Notes: generated by a model from the sequence alone, not told the origin. Numbered from the stretch's first letter, positions 1 through 8,431 are shown. The stretch: DNA of 64,000 bases from Lactobacillus sp. Sy-1 (GCF_019303535.1 NZ_JACCIU010000002.1:372001-436000); one strand, 5' to 3'. Numbers and translations are program-made.

Positions 1-607
1 AGTCGTCACAAATATCCTCTACGTTAGCCATATTGTGACTAGAGAAAATGATGGTGGCGCCCCCCTGTTTTGCATCTAAAATCGCTTGCTTCAAGAGGTC
101 GGCGTTCACTGGATCAAGCCCGCTAAATGGTTCATCTAAAATAATTAATTGCGGTTCGTGAATCAACGTACAAATTAACTGAACCTTCTGCTGATTTCCC
201 TTCGATAACGACTTGATCTTATCACGCCTTGTGCCCTTGACCTCAAACTTCCGCATCCACTGGTCAATTCTAGCCGTCGTCCATTTTACAGGGCGGCTTT
301 TTAACTGCGCAAAGTAGGTAATTTGTTTTTGGACCGTTAAATCAGTCATCAAGCTGCGTTCTTCTGGTAGGTAGCCGATTTGGTCAAACGTACTGCTAGC
401 GATTGGTTCTCCATTCCATTCAATCACGCCATTGTATTCAATAAATTTGAGAATGCTGTGGAAAGTCGTGGATTTACCCGCTCCGTTTTGCCCAATCAAT
501 CCTAAAATGCGGCCGGAATGGGCGTTGAACGAAACGTTATGTAATGCTTTAACATTGCTGAATTGTTTACTGAGGTTCTGAATTGCTAAAATTTTAATCA
601 TCTCCAT
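1..607 (-). CDS. ABC transporter ATP-binding protein (3' end outside window)
   Basis: ATPase subunit of an ABC transporter that would energise a membrane permease, probably an exporter of the DrrA/CcmA type. Seen in the translation: Walker A (GQNGAGKST, about residues 38-46), signature SLSKGNQQ, Walker B LIILDEPFSGLDP and the H-loop SSHNM. The gene runs off the left edge after about 202 residues; the family is usually 230-300 residues long. Two starts are possible, 607 and 601; neither has a strong ribosome binding site, so the start is uncertain. It lies 56 bp after a DUF3278-type membrane protein and an XRE regulator on the same strand, which suggests one small operon. The permease partner, if any, is beyond the edge. 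Confidence 0.9.
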   Translation of the reverse strand, partial: MEMIKILAIQNLSKQFSNVKALHNVSFNAHSGRILGLIGQNGAGKSTTFHSILKFIEYNGVIEWNGEPIASSTFDQIGYLPEERSLMTDLTVQKQITYFAQLKSRPVKWTTARIDQWMRKFEVKGTRRDKIKSLSKGNQQKVQLICTLIHEPQLIILDEPFSGLDPVNADLLKQAILDAKQGGATIIFSSHNMANVEDICDD

Positions 608-663
608 TTTTTTGATTAGGATTATCTGTGGCAACGGTAAATAGAATTAATTGATTGTGTGAA

Positions 664-1230
664 TTATTCATGATACTCCCGATCGATTTTGCGCCGCTTC
701 GTAATGTAATTACCAATTGTAACCAGAGCGGTAACGCCCAGGAATATTAAATTATTAACTGGCGATAAGATCAACTCAACAATCGATTTATCATTACCAT
801 AGCTAAGGAACTCATAAATAATTTGTGAAATTCTGGTAGCCAATAAAAGGAAAATTCCCTGAATCAACACCGCTCTTTTCATCTTTTTTAAAGCAGCATG
901 ATACTCCATTTGGTTACTTACATCAATTCGGTCAATTTTTAATTTGTGAATCTTCAAACTAATGTAAGTTCCAATGGTCATAATTGCTAACGCATTGGCT
1001 CCAAACCACCATAATACAATCAGCTGCGCTGCTTTGCTGGTAAAGTAAGTTACAAGTAAAGCAATCCAAACAGCGGTAGTGGATAAAGTAAAGTAGTTCC
1101 AAATTACTAAAAATAATTTACCAGCTAACTTATTAATCGCTTCCTCGCGATACTCATCCAGTGGTCCTTCAATTCCATAGAAAAACCTTAAGTAACGAAC
1201 ATAAAGTGATTCCCTATTATTCTTCATCAC
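664..1230 (-). CDS. DUF3278-type membrane protein
   Basis: Integral membrane protein of 188 residues with about four hydrophobic segments (roughly 38-62, 68-92, 118-140 and 148-175), separated by charged loops and ending in a basic tail. The N-terminal stretch FYGIEGPLDEYR and the overall layout resemble the DUF3278 family, common in lactobacilli next to a tiny XRE regulator. Its start overlaps the end of that regulator gene (14 bp), so the two are translationally coupled. Biochemical role unknown; neighbouring ABC and regulator genes suggest a stress or antimicrobial-peptide response module, which is inference. Confidence 0.7.
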   Translation of the reverse strand: MMKNNRESLYVRYLRFFYGIEGPLDEYREEAINKLAGKLFLVIWNYFTLSTTAVWIALLVTYFTSKAAQLIVLWWFGANALAIMTIGTYISLKIHKLKIDRIDVSNQMEYHAALKKMKRAVLIQGIFLLLATRISQIIYEFLSYGNDKSIVELILSPVNNLIFLGVTALVTIGNYITKRRKIDREYHE

Positions 1231-1423
1231 TGCCCTCCCAAAATAAACTATTTAAGTCAGTCTGCAACGCCCTTGCAATGTTAATACAGAGCTTTAGGGA
1301 CGGATTATACTGATCCTTTTCAATTAGGCTTAATGTCTGACGGGAAATCCCCACCATTTTGGCCAGTTCATTTTGCTTCAGGCCCCTGGTCATTCGCATT
1401 ATTCTAACCTTATTTTGCATCAT
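1217..1423 (-). CDS. Small XRE-family transcriptional regulator
   Basis: A 68-residue protein consisting almost entirely of a Cro/CI-type helix-turn-helix: residues 5-60 read as RMTRGLKQNELAKMVGISRQ then TLSLIEKDQYNPSLKLCINI, the classic HTH_3 pattern. There is no sensory domain, so it belongs to the YozG/short XRE class. First gene of the unit that continues into the DUF3278 membrane protein and ABC ATPase; it probably regulates that unit. The upstream 80 bp are very AT-rich (atatatat runs) and should hold the promoter. Confidence 0.85.
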   Translation of the reverse strand: MMQNKVRIMRMTRGLKQNELAKMVGISRQTLSLIEKDQYNPSLKLCINIARALQTDLNSLFWEGSDEE

Positions 1424-1504
1424 CCAATCTCCATTCAGGTAATATATATATTCCTTAATGTAATTTATATATTACATTAAAATTTTTAAATGTCAATTTA
1501 TAAT

Positions 1505-2905
1505 TTAAATTAAAAACTGATTTTGAATTAAAATCGCTTTTAAATCAATAAGCGTATCCGCTAGCTCATCCCCATTATCCAGCGACGTTAACGACACCCG
1601 CAAAAATGCTGTTCGATCTGCCGAACCAACTAAAAATTTATCAGAATGAAACACACGAATGCCATTTTGCAACAAGGTTTGTTCAATCTGATTCCCAGAA
1701 AATTGGGAATTGACCGGCACCGCCCGAAAGAAATGGTAGTCGTTCACAGTTGGTTGATTATCGAATATCTGATCAAAAATTGCATTCACTTTTGTAACTG
1801 CGTTTAACTTTTGTTGCATAATTTTACTAGCAACACCGTTTTGTAACGCTCTCGTTACGATTGCTGCATCTAAAGCAGATGTTTTCACATTCACGTTAAA
1901 AATTGCATTTTCAATTGAATGCCTAAACTGGTTGGCCGTTCTAATGAACCCCACCCGTAGTCCCGAAATAAGTGATTTCGACATGCTGCATACGTAAATA
2001 CTTTGCTCTGGCACTAAATTACTCATTTTAGTAAGTGGCGTTTGCCGATATAGATTTAAAAAGTTTAAATAGTCATCCTCAATTAAAATTAATTTATAAC
2101 GTTGAATCAACTGGGCCAGTAGTTGCCTGCGCTGTTCGGAAATGGTAATGGTGGTGGGGTTCCCGTAGTCAGGCATTAAGTAAATTCCTTTGATATTTTT
2201 AAGCCGACACTGTTGTTCCAAATCAACTGCACTCATCCCTTCACTATCATCATTGATTGGAATCAGTTCAATTCCCCGCAGCCGTGCTAGTTCAATAAAA
2301 TTAGCGTAAGTAAACTTATCGACCGCGATTTTATCACCACTATTAAAGAGGCTTAACAAGATAATTGACAATGCATTTTGACCACCGGAAACGATCATTG
2401 TGTTTTCCTTATTCATCGTCATCCCAATTTGATCCATATACCGACTGGCAATTAACCGGTGTTTCGCTAACCCAATCGGTTCATCATAATTCAATAGCTC
2501 AACTAAGTTAGTTTGACTACTAACCTCTTCCACCGTTGATCTAATAAGATAGTTATTGGCTTCAAAGGAGGCATTAAAGCCTAATTCTCTGATGTTATGC
2601 GCGTTATTTCTAGAGATGGTTTGCATAAACTTCAAGTTCTTAGCAACGTAGGTCCCCCTCCCAACCACTCCGTAGGTCAAGCCCCGTTGCTGACTTAGCT
2701 TATACGCCCTCGTTACCGTTGCAAATCCAATATCCAAAAAATCTGCTAGTTCTCGTTGGGGCGGTAACTTGGTATCCGGTAACAAGTGACCAGATTCAAT
2801 TGCGCCCTTCATTTGTTCCACCAGCGATTGGTAGTAGGGGCGCTTTAATCTGGAACGGTCGGGCCGCCAACTTAATGGGTAGTCAGTAAAAATATTAATT
2901 GGCAT
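1505..2905 (-). CDS. MocR-type GntR/aminotransferase fusion regulator
   Basis: A 466-residue fusion of an N-terminal winged-helix GntR domain (about 15-85, with LPPQRELADFLDIGFATVTR) and a class I PLP-dependent aminotransferase-like domain (about 110-460). The PLP lysine lies in CSMSKSLISGLRVGF. MocR proteins sense a PLP-linked ligand or amino acid and act mostly as transcription regulators. The start has AAAGGGTGA a few bases upstream. It is divergent from azlC-azlD-phzF, and the 108-bp gap holds a perfect inverted repeat, so it probably controls that operon and itself. Its effector cannot be read from sequence; a branched-chain amino acid is a plausible inference. Confidence 0.88.
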   Translation of the reverse strand: MPINIFTDYPLSWRPDRSRLKRPYYQSLVEQMKGAIESGHLLPDTKLPPQRELADFLDIGFATVTRAYKLSQQRGLTYGVVGRGTYVAKNLKFMQTISRNNAHNIRELGFNASFEANNYLIRSTVEEVSSQTNLVELLNYDEPIGLAKHRLIASRYMDQIGMTMNKENTMIVSGGQNALSIILLSLFNSGDKIAVDKFTYANFIELARLRGIELIPINDDSEGMSAVDLEQQCRLKNIKGIYLMPDYGNPTTITISEQRRQLLAQLIQRYKLILIEDDYLNFLNLYRQTPLTKMSNLVPEQSIYVCSMSKSLISGLRVGFIRTANQFRHSIENAIFNVNVKTSALDAAIVTRALQNGVASKIMQQKLNAVTKVNAIFDQIFDNQPTVNDYHFFRAVPVNSQFSGNQIEQTLLQNGIRVFHSDKFLVGSADRTAFLRVSLTSLDNGDELADTLIDLKAILIQNQFLI

Positions 2906-2933
2906 GCTTTTTCACCCTTTCAATATAATTGTA

Positions 2934-2990
2934 ATGAGTACAATTATATCATTGATTGTACTCATAATTGTTCTTATAATCGAATATAAT
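2934..2990 (+). promoter_or_regulatory. Inverted-repeat operator and azlC promoter
   Basis: A perfect 11-bp inverted repeat (ATGAGTACAAT at 2934-2944, ATTGTACTCAT at 2955-2965, 10-bp spacer) lies between the MocR gene and azlC. It overlaps a likely promoter for azlC: TTGATT at 2952-2957, 17 bp, then TATAAT at 2975-2980. A further ATTGTA/TACAAT pair (2928-2933, 2939-2944) overlaps the left arm. A repressor or activator bound here would control azlC; binding by the adjacent MocR protein is inference. Confidence 0.6.
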
Positions 2991-3013
2991 TAGTAAATAA
3001 GGATGTGATTGCT

Positions 3014-3697
3014 TTGAAAAGTCAAACATTTAAGTTTGCGTTTCAAAAGACGATTCCAATCATGGCTGGATTCATCTTTTTAGGTGCTACATATGGAATT
3101 TACATGCATCAAAGTGGTTTTAATTTCCTATACCCAACCCTAATGGCGGCAACTATATTTGGGGGATCCGTAGAATTTGTGATTGCAAATCTATTATTAG
3201 GTAAGTTCAACCCCTGGCTCGTTTTCTTCTTAACGTTCATCATTAACTCTCGTCACCTGTTCTATGCGATTTCAATGCTGAGCAAGTATCGTGGAACCGG
3301 TAGAAAACAAATTTTCATGGTGTTTGGAATGTGTGATGAAACCTTTGCGATTAATTACTCAACTAAGGTTCCAAGTAATATCGATCATAAGGAGTTTATG
3401 TTCTACGTGACACTACTAGACTATGCCTATTGGGTTTCAGGTGCGTTTTTAGGTGGCGTTCTCGGCGGATTAATCACCATCAAGCTCCCGGGATTAGACT
3501 TCGTGATGACCGCACTCTTCTTAGTTTTATTCGCTAATCAATTTATAAATGAAAAGAGCCATTTCAGTACCATTACCGGACTGCTTCTAACGTTCATTAC
3601 TTTGTTTGTCGTTGGGACCCAATGGTTCCTATTAGTCAGCCTAATTTTAATGGTTATCATTTTAAGAATTAGATATCATCGGGAGGTGGCAAAATGA
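3014..3697 (+). CDS. azlC: AzlC family branched-chain amino acid exporter, large subunit
   Basis: Polytopic membrane protein, about 227 residues, that with AzlD exports branched-chain amino acids or related compounds across the cytoplasmic membrane. The family signature region is visible (GATYGIYMHQSGFNFLYPTL, then GGSVEFVIANLLLG and NSRHLFYAISML), with several hydrophobic helices. I chose TTG at 3014 because AAGGATGTGA sits 5-6 bp upstream; a GTG at 3005 would lie inside that site. The 3' end overlaps azlD by 4 bp (ATGA), the usual pairing. Promoter and operator are in the gap shared with the divergent MocR gene. Confidence 0.9.
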   Translation: MKSQTFKFAFQKTIPIMAGFIFLGATYGIYMHQSGFNFLYPTLMAATIFGGSVEFVIANLLLGKFNPWLVFFLTFIINSRHLFYAISMLSKYRGTGRKQIFMVFGMCDETFAINYSTKVPSNIDHKEFMFYVTLLDYAYWVSGAFLGGVLGGLITIKLPGLDFVMTALFLVLFANQFINEKSHFSTITGLLLTFITLFVVGTQWFLLVSLILMVIILRIRYHREVAK

Positions 3698-4023
3698 CCC
3701 TAACTGAACAAATCATTACAATTGCCATTGCTTCGGTGACTACCATGGCCACTCGGTTCGTCCCGTTTTTTGTTTTCCCGGAACATAAGCCCACTCCCCG
3801 CTTCGTAAAGTACCTTGGCGACTATTTACCACCAGCCATTTTAGGAATTCTGGTGGTGTATTGTTATAAGGATCAAATTTTAACCATTAACCGTGAGACC
3901 CTTTGGGGCATCATCGCCGGTACAATTACACTGGGAATTCACTTTTGGAAGCAAAATATGATGCTATCAATTTTAGCAGGAACCGCTTCATACATTTTGT
4001 TACTTAATTTTGTCCATTTTTAG
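3694..4023 (+). CDS. azlD: AzlD family branched-chain amino acid transport protein, small subunit
   Basis: A 109-residue membrane protein with about four hydrophobic helices, the expected length for AzlD. It begins with the typical TTMATRFVPFFVFPE stretch and contains YLPPAILGILVVYC. It overlaps azlC by 4 bp and is followed 22 bp later by a phzF-like gene with its own GGAGG site, so the three genes form one operon. It forms the export complex with AzlC. Confidence 0.9.
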   Translation: MTLTEQIITIAIASVTTMATRFVPFFVFPEHKPTPRFVKYLGDYLPPAILGILVVYCYKDQILTINRETLWGIIAGTITLGIHFWKQNMMLSILAGTASYILLLNFVHF

Positions 4024-4045
4024 ATCTTAATTGGAGGTTATTAGC

Positions 4046-4912
4046 ATGACGAATAAACAAGTTGATTTTAAAGAAGTAGACGTTTTCACGAACGTTCCAT
4101 ATCAAGGGAATCCAGTCGCGGTGGTAATGAACGGTGATGGATTAACTGATCAACAGATGCATCAAATTGCCAACTGGATTCACCTATCGGAAACCACTTT
4201 TGTATGCCAGCCCACCGATCCGGAAGCCGACTATCAACTCCGAATTTTCACCCCTAACAACGAATTACCATTTGCTGGGCACCCCACGATTGGCTCTGCC
4301 CATGCTGTTTTACAAGGGGGGTTAAAACCTAAGCATGATGGGTTCTTAGTTCAAGAATGTAAAAAGGGACTCGTTAAAATTTATAAGCATGGTGAGGAGC
4401 TCTCGTTTACGCTTCCAGAACCGGAAAGAACCGTCCTCAGTGCCGAAAAGAATCAATTAATTAGTGCTGCTTTAGACATTCCAGTTACTGACTTTAAAAT
4501 TAGTGAAAAAGTGGATGTTGGTGCGGTTTGGTACACAATTCAAGTTAAGGATGCCCACCAAGTAGTGACGACTAGTCCCGATATGAAGCTCCTGGCAGAG
4601 CTTTCAGAACCAGGAGTGAGTGGGGTAACCATCTTTGGAGCAACCAGCGCCGGTAGTGATGTTAAATTTGAAGTCCGTTCCTTTGCCCCTGCTGAGGGAG
4701 CCGATGAGGATCCGGTCTGTGGAAGTGGAAATGGGTGTGTAGCAGCGTTGGTAAAAGCTGAGCATTTGGTTGATGGCGACCAATACACCGCTGGTCAGGG
4801 CCAGTGCCTAGGTCGGAACGGAAAGGTTAAAGTTAGAATTACTGATGGTCAACCAATCTTGGTTGGTGGAAATGCAGTTGTATGTATTGAAGGTCAAATT
4901 AAAAGGCCATAG
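4046..4912 (+). CDS. PhzF family isomerase/epimerase-like protein
   Basis: A 288-residue protein of the PhzF (diaminopimelate-epimerase fold) superfamily. Seen: the N-terminal KEVDVFTNVPYQGNPVAVV, the SETTFV stretch with the catalytic glutamate, GHPTIGSAH, and the C-terminal DPVCGSGNGCVAA. The in-frame TTG at 4031 lies in the ribosome binding site TTGGAGG; the ATG at 4046 has correct spacing. Its substrate is unknown; family members act on dihydroxyanthranilate-like or amino-acid-derived molecules. Third gene of the azl operon, so a role with exported amino acids or derivatives is an inference. Its downstream region is interrupted by an insertion sequence 66 bp later. Confidence 0.88.
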   Translation: MTNKQVDFKEVDVFTNVPYQGNPVAVVMNGDGLTDQQMHQIANWIHLSETTFVCQPTDPEADYQLRIFTPNNELPFAGHPTIGSAHAVLQGGLKPKHDGFLVQECKKGLVKIYKHGEELSFTLPEPERTVLSAEKNQLISAALDIPVTDFKISEKVDVGAVWYTIQVKDAHQVVTTSPDMKLLAELSEPGVSGVTIFGATSAGSDVKFEVRSFAPAEGADEDPVCGSGNGCVAALVKAEHLVDGDQYTAGQGQCLGRNGKVKVRITDGQPILVGGNAVVCIEGQIKRP

Positions 4913-4938
4913 TTGAAAAATTATTTCCGGAACAATCA

Positions 4939-6621
4939 TTAAGCGAAATTCATACTCATAGTAAGTTCAGATGCAAAAGGGGCTGTGACATAACTCCTTA
5001 AAATAAATGGTTCTTGTTGGAAGAAATAATAATTTCTTCCAACAAGAACCATTTTTACATTTAATAAAAGAAAATTAGCCACTAATGAAGCTAATTTTCT
5101 GATGTTCATTGCCATTAATACGATTCCAGCCTCTCTTTTGACTTTACTAATGCCTCGAACTGAAAATCGAGTGAACTTCAAATAACCTTTCAAGTGTCCA
5201 AAAACCGATTCGACATCTATTTTTCTTCGTGCATAGATTGAACTAGTTTCTGATTCTGAAAGCAACTTACGTTGTTTAGCTTTATAATATTCCCAAGCTG
5301 GATTAACATTGATTCGTCTAAGATGGCCCCTTTTAGTTAATGCTTTTGAAACGAAGTTCCAATTTTGATTTTTCACTTCAGCTTTGTATTCTTTGAAATC
5401 TCTGGTCAAGCCATATTTATCGGTTCGTTTTCGATACGCATTAAAGTTAAAACGCACTCCATTTGGATCAATATAATAATCATCTTGTTCATGATATTCC
5501 CAATTCATTACTTTTCGATCATCACTACGCCATTTTCGACTTTGTTCTCTTAACATGGTCGAATAAGGAATGATGGCGATGTGGTTAGGTAGATTATCTT
5601 CAATAAAACGATAGTTATTTTCTGAACCATAGCCAGCATCAGCCACAATGTATTTACCTAAAGTACCATCGGTACTTTGTTGCTCTAGAAATGACGACAA
5701 CGTTCTAGTATCAGTTGGATTTTGATAGATACCAAATCCGGTAACGAATTGATTACTGGTTGCAATTTGTAGATTATAAGCCGGTTTCAATTGGCCATTG
5801 CGCATTGGGTCTTCTTTACAACGCATAAAAGTGGCGTCATGATCGGTTTTAGAATAACTATTCCGTTGTTTAAAAATTTGATTCTGTTTATCATAATTAG
5901 CCATTTTGGCTCTTCTCTGTTTTAAGTGATTTTTAAGGGCCTTTATTTTTCTTCGTTTTCGCTTTTTAGGATTTGGTGAAATTGGTTTTTCATTTTTAAT
6001 TTGGGTATTTAATTCAGTTAATTGGTTTTCCAGTCTGATGATGATTTCATCAAGCATTTCTAAATTAATATCGCTTCCTTTCGGAATCTGTCGTTGCAAC
6101 CTGGCATGTTTCATTTCAGCTAAAATATCAATAATTGCAGCGCGGTTCATTTTATCGAAACGAATGGTATTTTTAAGCCACACAAAGGAATATTTATTAG
6201 CGTCAGCTAGAATTTTAGTGCCATCAATAAAGGTAATTTCATCAATATAATTGTTGGTTCTTAGGTATTGATTTAGGTTGATGATACTTTGTTGAATTAG
6301 TTTTTCAGCATCATCTGAAATTCTAAACCGACAAATCGTGCGGTATGATGGAGCTTGTTCTTGAGTCAGCCATCGAGCAGATAGACTATCTTCTGCAAGT
6401 TCATTGATTCTGCGACTACTAAAGATTCCCTTGGTATAAGCAAATAAGATTAGCTTAAGTAACGACCGCAGGTCATATTCACGAGGCCGACCGGTTATGT
6501 ATGGATCATTGATTTCTAATTTTTCAACTACTTGGTTGATTAAAATAGCTGGACTATTTTTTTGTGGTTTCCAATCGGTAGAGATACTTAAATTCATTTG
6601 ATTTATGTTATAATTAGTCAT
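4939..6621 (-). CDS. IS1182-family DDE transposase
   Basis: A 560-residue transposase. Visible landmarks are the N-terminal DUF772-like region (RPREYDLRSLLKLILFAYTK, then LSARWLTQEQAPSYRTICRF), FIDGTKILADANKYSFVWLK with the first catalytic Asp, VADAGYGSENN with the second, and RKIDVESVFGHLKG with the catalytic Glu. It cuts and joins DNA at the element ends. The length is full and I see no internal stop, so it may be active. The reading frame passes through the left inverted repeat and takes its stop codon from flanking DNA at 4939, so the last 13 residues or so are host-encoded. AAAGGA lies 8 bp before the ATG. Confidence 0.9.
   Translation of the reverse strand: MTNYNINQMNLSISTDWKPQKNSPAILINQVVEKLEINDPYITGRPREYDLRSLLKLILFAYTKGIFSSRRINELAEDSLSARWLTQEQAPSYRTICRFRISDDAEKLIQQSIINLNQYLRTNNYIDEITFIDGTKILADANKYSFVWLKNTIRFDKMNRAAIIDILAEMKHARLQRQIPKGSDINLEMLDEIIIRLENQLTELNTQIKNEKPISPNPKKRKRRKIKALKNHLKQRRAKMANYDKQNQIFKQRNSYSKTDHDATFMRCKEDPMRNGQLKPAYNLQIATSNQFVTGFGIYQNPTDTRTLSSFLEQQSTDGTLGKYIVADAGYGSENNYRFIEDNLPNHIAIIPYSTMLREQSRKWRSDDRKVMNWEYHEQDDYYIDPNGVRFNFNAYRKRTDKYGLTRDFKEYKAEVKNQNWNFVSKALTKRGHLRRINVNPAWEYYKAKQRKLLSESETSSIYARRKIDVESVFGHLKGYLKFTRFSVRGISKVKREAGIVLMAMNIRKLASLVANFLLLNVKMVLVGRNYYFFQQEPFILRSYVTAPFASELTMSMNFA
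5005..5054. terminator. 23-bp perfect hairpin inside left IS end
   Basis: Arms 5005-5027 and 5032-5054 are perfectly complementary over 23 bp with a 4-base loop (aata), and T- or A-rich sequence follows each side. It would stop transcription leaving the transposase gene (though it lies within the 3' end of the reading frame) and read-through entering from phzF. Confidence 0.6.
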
Positions 6622-6651
6622 GTTGTGTTGTTCCTTTCGGGGAATGATTTG

Positions 6652-6738
6652 AAGAACGTTGGGGTGCGACCCAACGTTCTTTTCTATTATTATACATAAA
6701 AATAGGCAACGATAAGAAAAAATTTCTTATCGTTGCCT
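6652..6738. terminator. Paired hairpins upstream of the transposase gene
   Basis: Two perfect hairpins flank the likely transposase promoter. Arms 6704-6719 and 6723-6738 (16 bp) lie next to the right inverted repeat and are followed on the plus strand by TGTTTATTTTTT. Arms 6652-6663 and 6670-6681 (12 bp) lie in the transposase leader, before AAAGGA. TATAAT (minus strand, 6694-6689) lies between them. Such structures in IS elements commonly block transcription from outside from reaching the transposase; that role here is inference. Confidence 0.6.
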
Positions 6739-6770
6739 GTTTATTTTTTGGGACTTATGTCACAGTTCCT

Positions 6771-6973
6771 TTTTGAACTCTTTAATCATAATTAACTCAG
6801 CAACATTATAGTTAACTTTATCTATCGGATAGCTATAATTAATACCAGTCCTTCATTTCAAGACTATATTTTCAGTCCATTTATTTATTTTTTCATAAAT
6901 TAAAAGTCAAACTAAGTATCGTTAATTCCAATTCTGCTAAAATAAAATTACTAATTTTGCGAGGAGAATTAAT
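6771..6973. other. Intergenic region between IS and dedA-like gene
   Basis: AT-rich spacer without a credible gene. GAGGAG at 6961-6966 is the ribosome binding site of the next gene, and a TAAAAT at about 6938-6943 may be its -10 box. I see no other structure. Confidence 0.4.
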
Positions 6974-7612
6974 TTGGGAAATTTAATCGACTTTATATTA
7001 AATATTGATCAACATATCATCAATATTGTTAATACATTCGGTAACTGGACTTACCTAATCCTGTTTATCATTATTTTGCTAGAAACTGGTGCCGTCATCA
7101 TGCCATTTCTACCGGGTGACTCCCTGCTATTTGCTGCAGCGGCGTTATCCGCTAACGCTAGTTATTCACTTAACATCTGGATATTCATTGCCCTATTCTT
7201 AATTGCCGCAATTGTCGGTGACTCGATTAATTTCTGGGTCGGTGAAAAGGTAGGCTTAAAATTACTGGAACATCGTTTGGTGCAAAAAGTAATTAAACCC
7301 GCCCACCTCAAGAGCACCCGTGAATTTTTTGATAAGCATGGTGCAGCAGCCGTCTTCTTAGCCCGGTTCATTCCAATCTTAAGAACGCTGGTTCCGTTTA
7401 TTGCAGCTACTGGAAAGATGAACTATAAGAAGTTTATCTTCTATAACGTTACCTCTGGATTCGCATGGGTGCTCCTGTGTTGTGGAGCTGGCTACTTCTT
7501 TGGTAATATCCCATTCATTCAAGAACACTTCTCAGCAGTCGTGCTAGGAATCATTGTGGTTTCTCTATTACCAGCGGTAATCGGACTGGTCCGCAGTAAA
7601 GTAAGTAAATAG
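6974..7612 (+). CDS. DedA family membrane protein
   Basis: A 212-residue membrane protein of the DedA/SNARE-associated (VTT) family, which includes flippases of undecaprenyl phosphate and phosphatidylethanolamine. Family marks: ETGAVIMPFLPGDSLLFAA near residues 37-55, FWVGEKVG, the ARFIPILRTLVPFIAATGKM stretch with its conserved Arg residues, and a C-terminal double hydrophobic segment. The TTG start is supported by GAGGAG 8 bp upstream. Monocistronic, with its own terminator directly downstream. Specific lipid substrate not deducible. Confidence 0.92.
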   Translation: MGNLIDFILNIDQHIINIVNTFGNWTYLILFIIILLETGAVIMPFLPGDSLLFAAAALSANASYSLNIWIFIALFLIAAIVGDSINFWVGEKVGLKLLEHRLVQKVIKPAHLKSTREFFDKHGAAAVFLARFIPILRTLVPFIAATGKMNYKKFIFYNVTSGFAWVLLCCGAGYFFGNIPFIQEHFSAVVLGIIVVSLLPAVIGLVRSKVSK

Positions 7613-7621
7613 AATTAATTT

Positions 7622-7664
7622 AAAACGGTAATCAATTGGATGGACAATTTGATTACCGTTTTTT
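7622..7664 (+). terminator. Rho-independent terminator after dedA-like gene
   Basis: AACGGTAATCAA...TTGATTACCGTT forms a hairpin followed by TTTTTTT. Confidence 0.85.
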
Positions 7665-7774
7665 TGTGCTGAAACGCTATCATATACGTTAATTTAATTT
7701 ATTAACGACCCTTTGCGATTCTAATCCCCATCAATTAAAATAAGTTTAATCTCAAAAATGGAGTGATATTAACA

Positions 7775-7948
7775 ATGAATAATCGAATGTTTTCTGCAAA
7801 TGGCCAAATCATCTTTGGAATCAGTCTTTTATTATGCAGCCTGTTCAGTTTTGCACTAGCCCCCAACTGGTTGATTTTAGTGGCACTATTATTATTAGCA
7901 TTGATAAACATCACTAACGGCTGGAAGCGAAAGCAGCGGGAAAAATGA
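7775..7948 (+). CDS. Small two-helix membrane protein
   Basis: A 57-residue protein with two hydrophobic helices (about 11-29 and 31-48), a Pro/Asn turn between them (APNW) and a basic tail KRKQREK. I do not recognise a named family. ATG at 7775 is preferred over an in-frame GTG at 7763 because GGAGTG at 7760-7765 is its ribosome binding site. Its last 4 bp overlap the next gene (ATGA), so the pair is co-translated. Function unknown. Confidence 0.65.
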   Translation: MNNRMFSANGQIIFGISLLLCSLFSFALAPNWLILVALLLLALINITNGWKRKQREK

Positions 7949-8379
7949 TTACTAAGTTAACGCATCCATCAGACCAACAACTAAAACGAATCATGGCAAT
8001 CTGGTTAACTGGTAATCTAGAAGCCCATCAATTTATCCCGAATTACTACTGGATGAATAACTACTCCGCCGTCAAAAAATTATTATCAACAGCCGAAATT
8101 TATGTAGCTATAAATGATCAACAAATCAGCGCCTTTTTAGGCTTAGTTGATCATTCCATTTGGGGAATCTTCGTTACCAGTCCATTCAGACATCAAGGAA
8201 TTGGGACTCAACTTGTCAACGCCGCTAAGGATAATCACGCGATGCTGATTTTGTCAGTATACCTAAAGAACCCCAGCGCCATTTTATTCTCTGAGCAAAA
8301 TGGATTTGTAATTAAACAGCAAACCGTTGATGAAAATACTAATGAGTCTAAGTGTCAAATGAGTTGGCTAAATCATTAA
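7945..8379 (+). CDS. GNAT family N-acetyltransferase
   Basis: A 144-residue acetyltransferase with the GNAT fold. The acetyl-CoA pyrophosphate-binding motif is TSPFRHQGIGTQLVNAA (about residues 89-105), preceded by the strand IYVAINDQQISAFLGL and followed by LSVYLKNPSAILFSEQNGF. The acceptor substrate is unknown; the YjaB/YjgM-like group acts on small molecules or protein N-termini. Coupled by a 4-bp overlap to the small membrane protein upstream, which is unusual and could place the enzyme near the membrane (inference). Confidence 0.88.
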   Translation: MITKLTHPSDQQLKRIMAIWLTGNLEAHQFIPNYYWMNNYSAVKKLLSTAEIYVAINDQQISAFLGLVDHSIWGIFVTSPFRHQGIGTQLVNAAKDNHAMLILSVYLKNPSAILFSEQNGFVIKQQTVDENTNESKCQMSWLNH

Positions 8380-8431
8380 TTACAAAATTAAAAAATGCAT
8401 TTACACTAGTCGGTTCGGATAGTTTTTGATT

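Larger units (their letters stand above)
4978..6770 (-). mobile_element. IS1182-family insertion sequence (about 1.8 kb)
   Basis: Imperfect terminal inverted repeats mark the ends: AGGGGCTGTGACATAACTCC at 4978-4997 matches the complement of 6751-6770 at 17 of 20 positions. One transposase gene fills the element. Just inside each end sit strong perfect hairpins (5005-5054 and 6704-6738), and a third lies in the transposase leader. The outer flanks (AGTTC..AAAAGG on the left, CCTTTTTGAACT on the right) are roughly complementary, which suggests insertion into a hairpin or terminator; whether the AAAAGG belongs to the repeat or the target is unclear. No clear target-site duplication is visible. 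Confidence 0.85.

Noticed and set aside
4540-4788. 82-codon minus-strand frame inside the phzF-like gene
   Set aside because: Antisense shadow of a well-supported gene, with no ribosome binding site.
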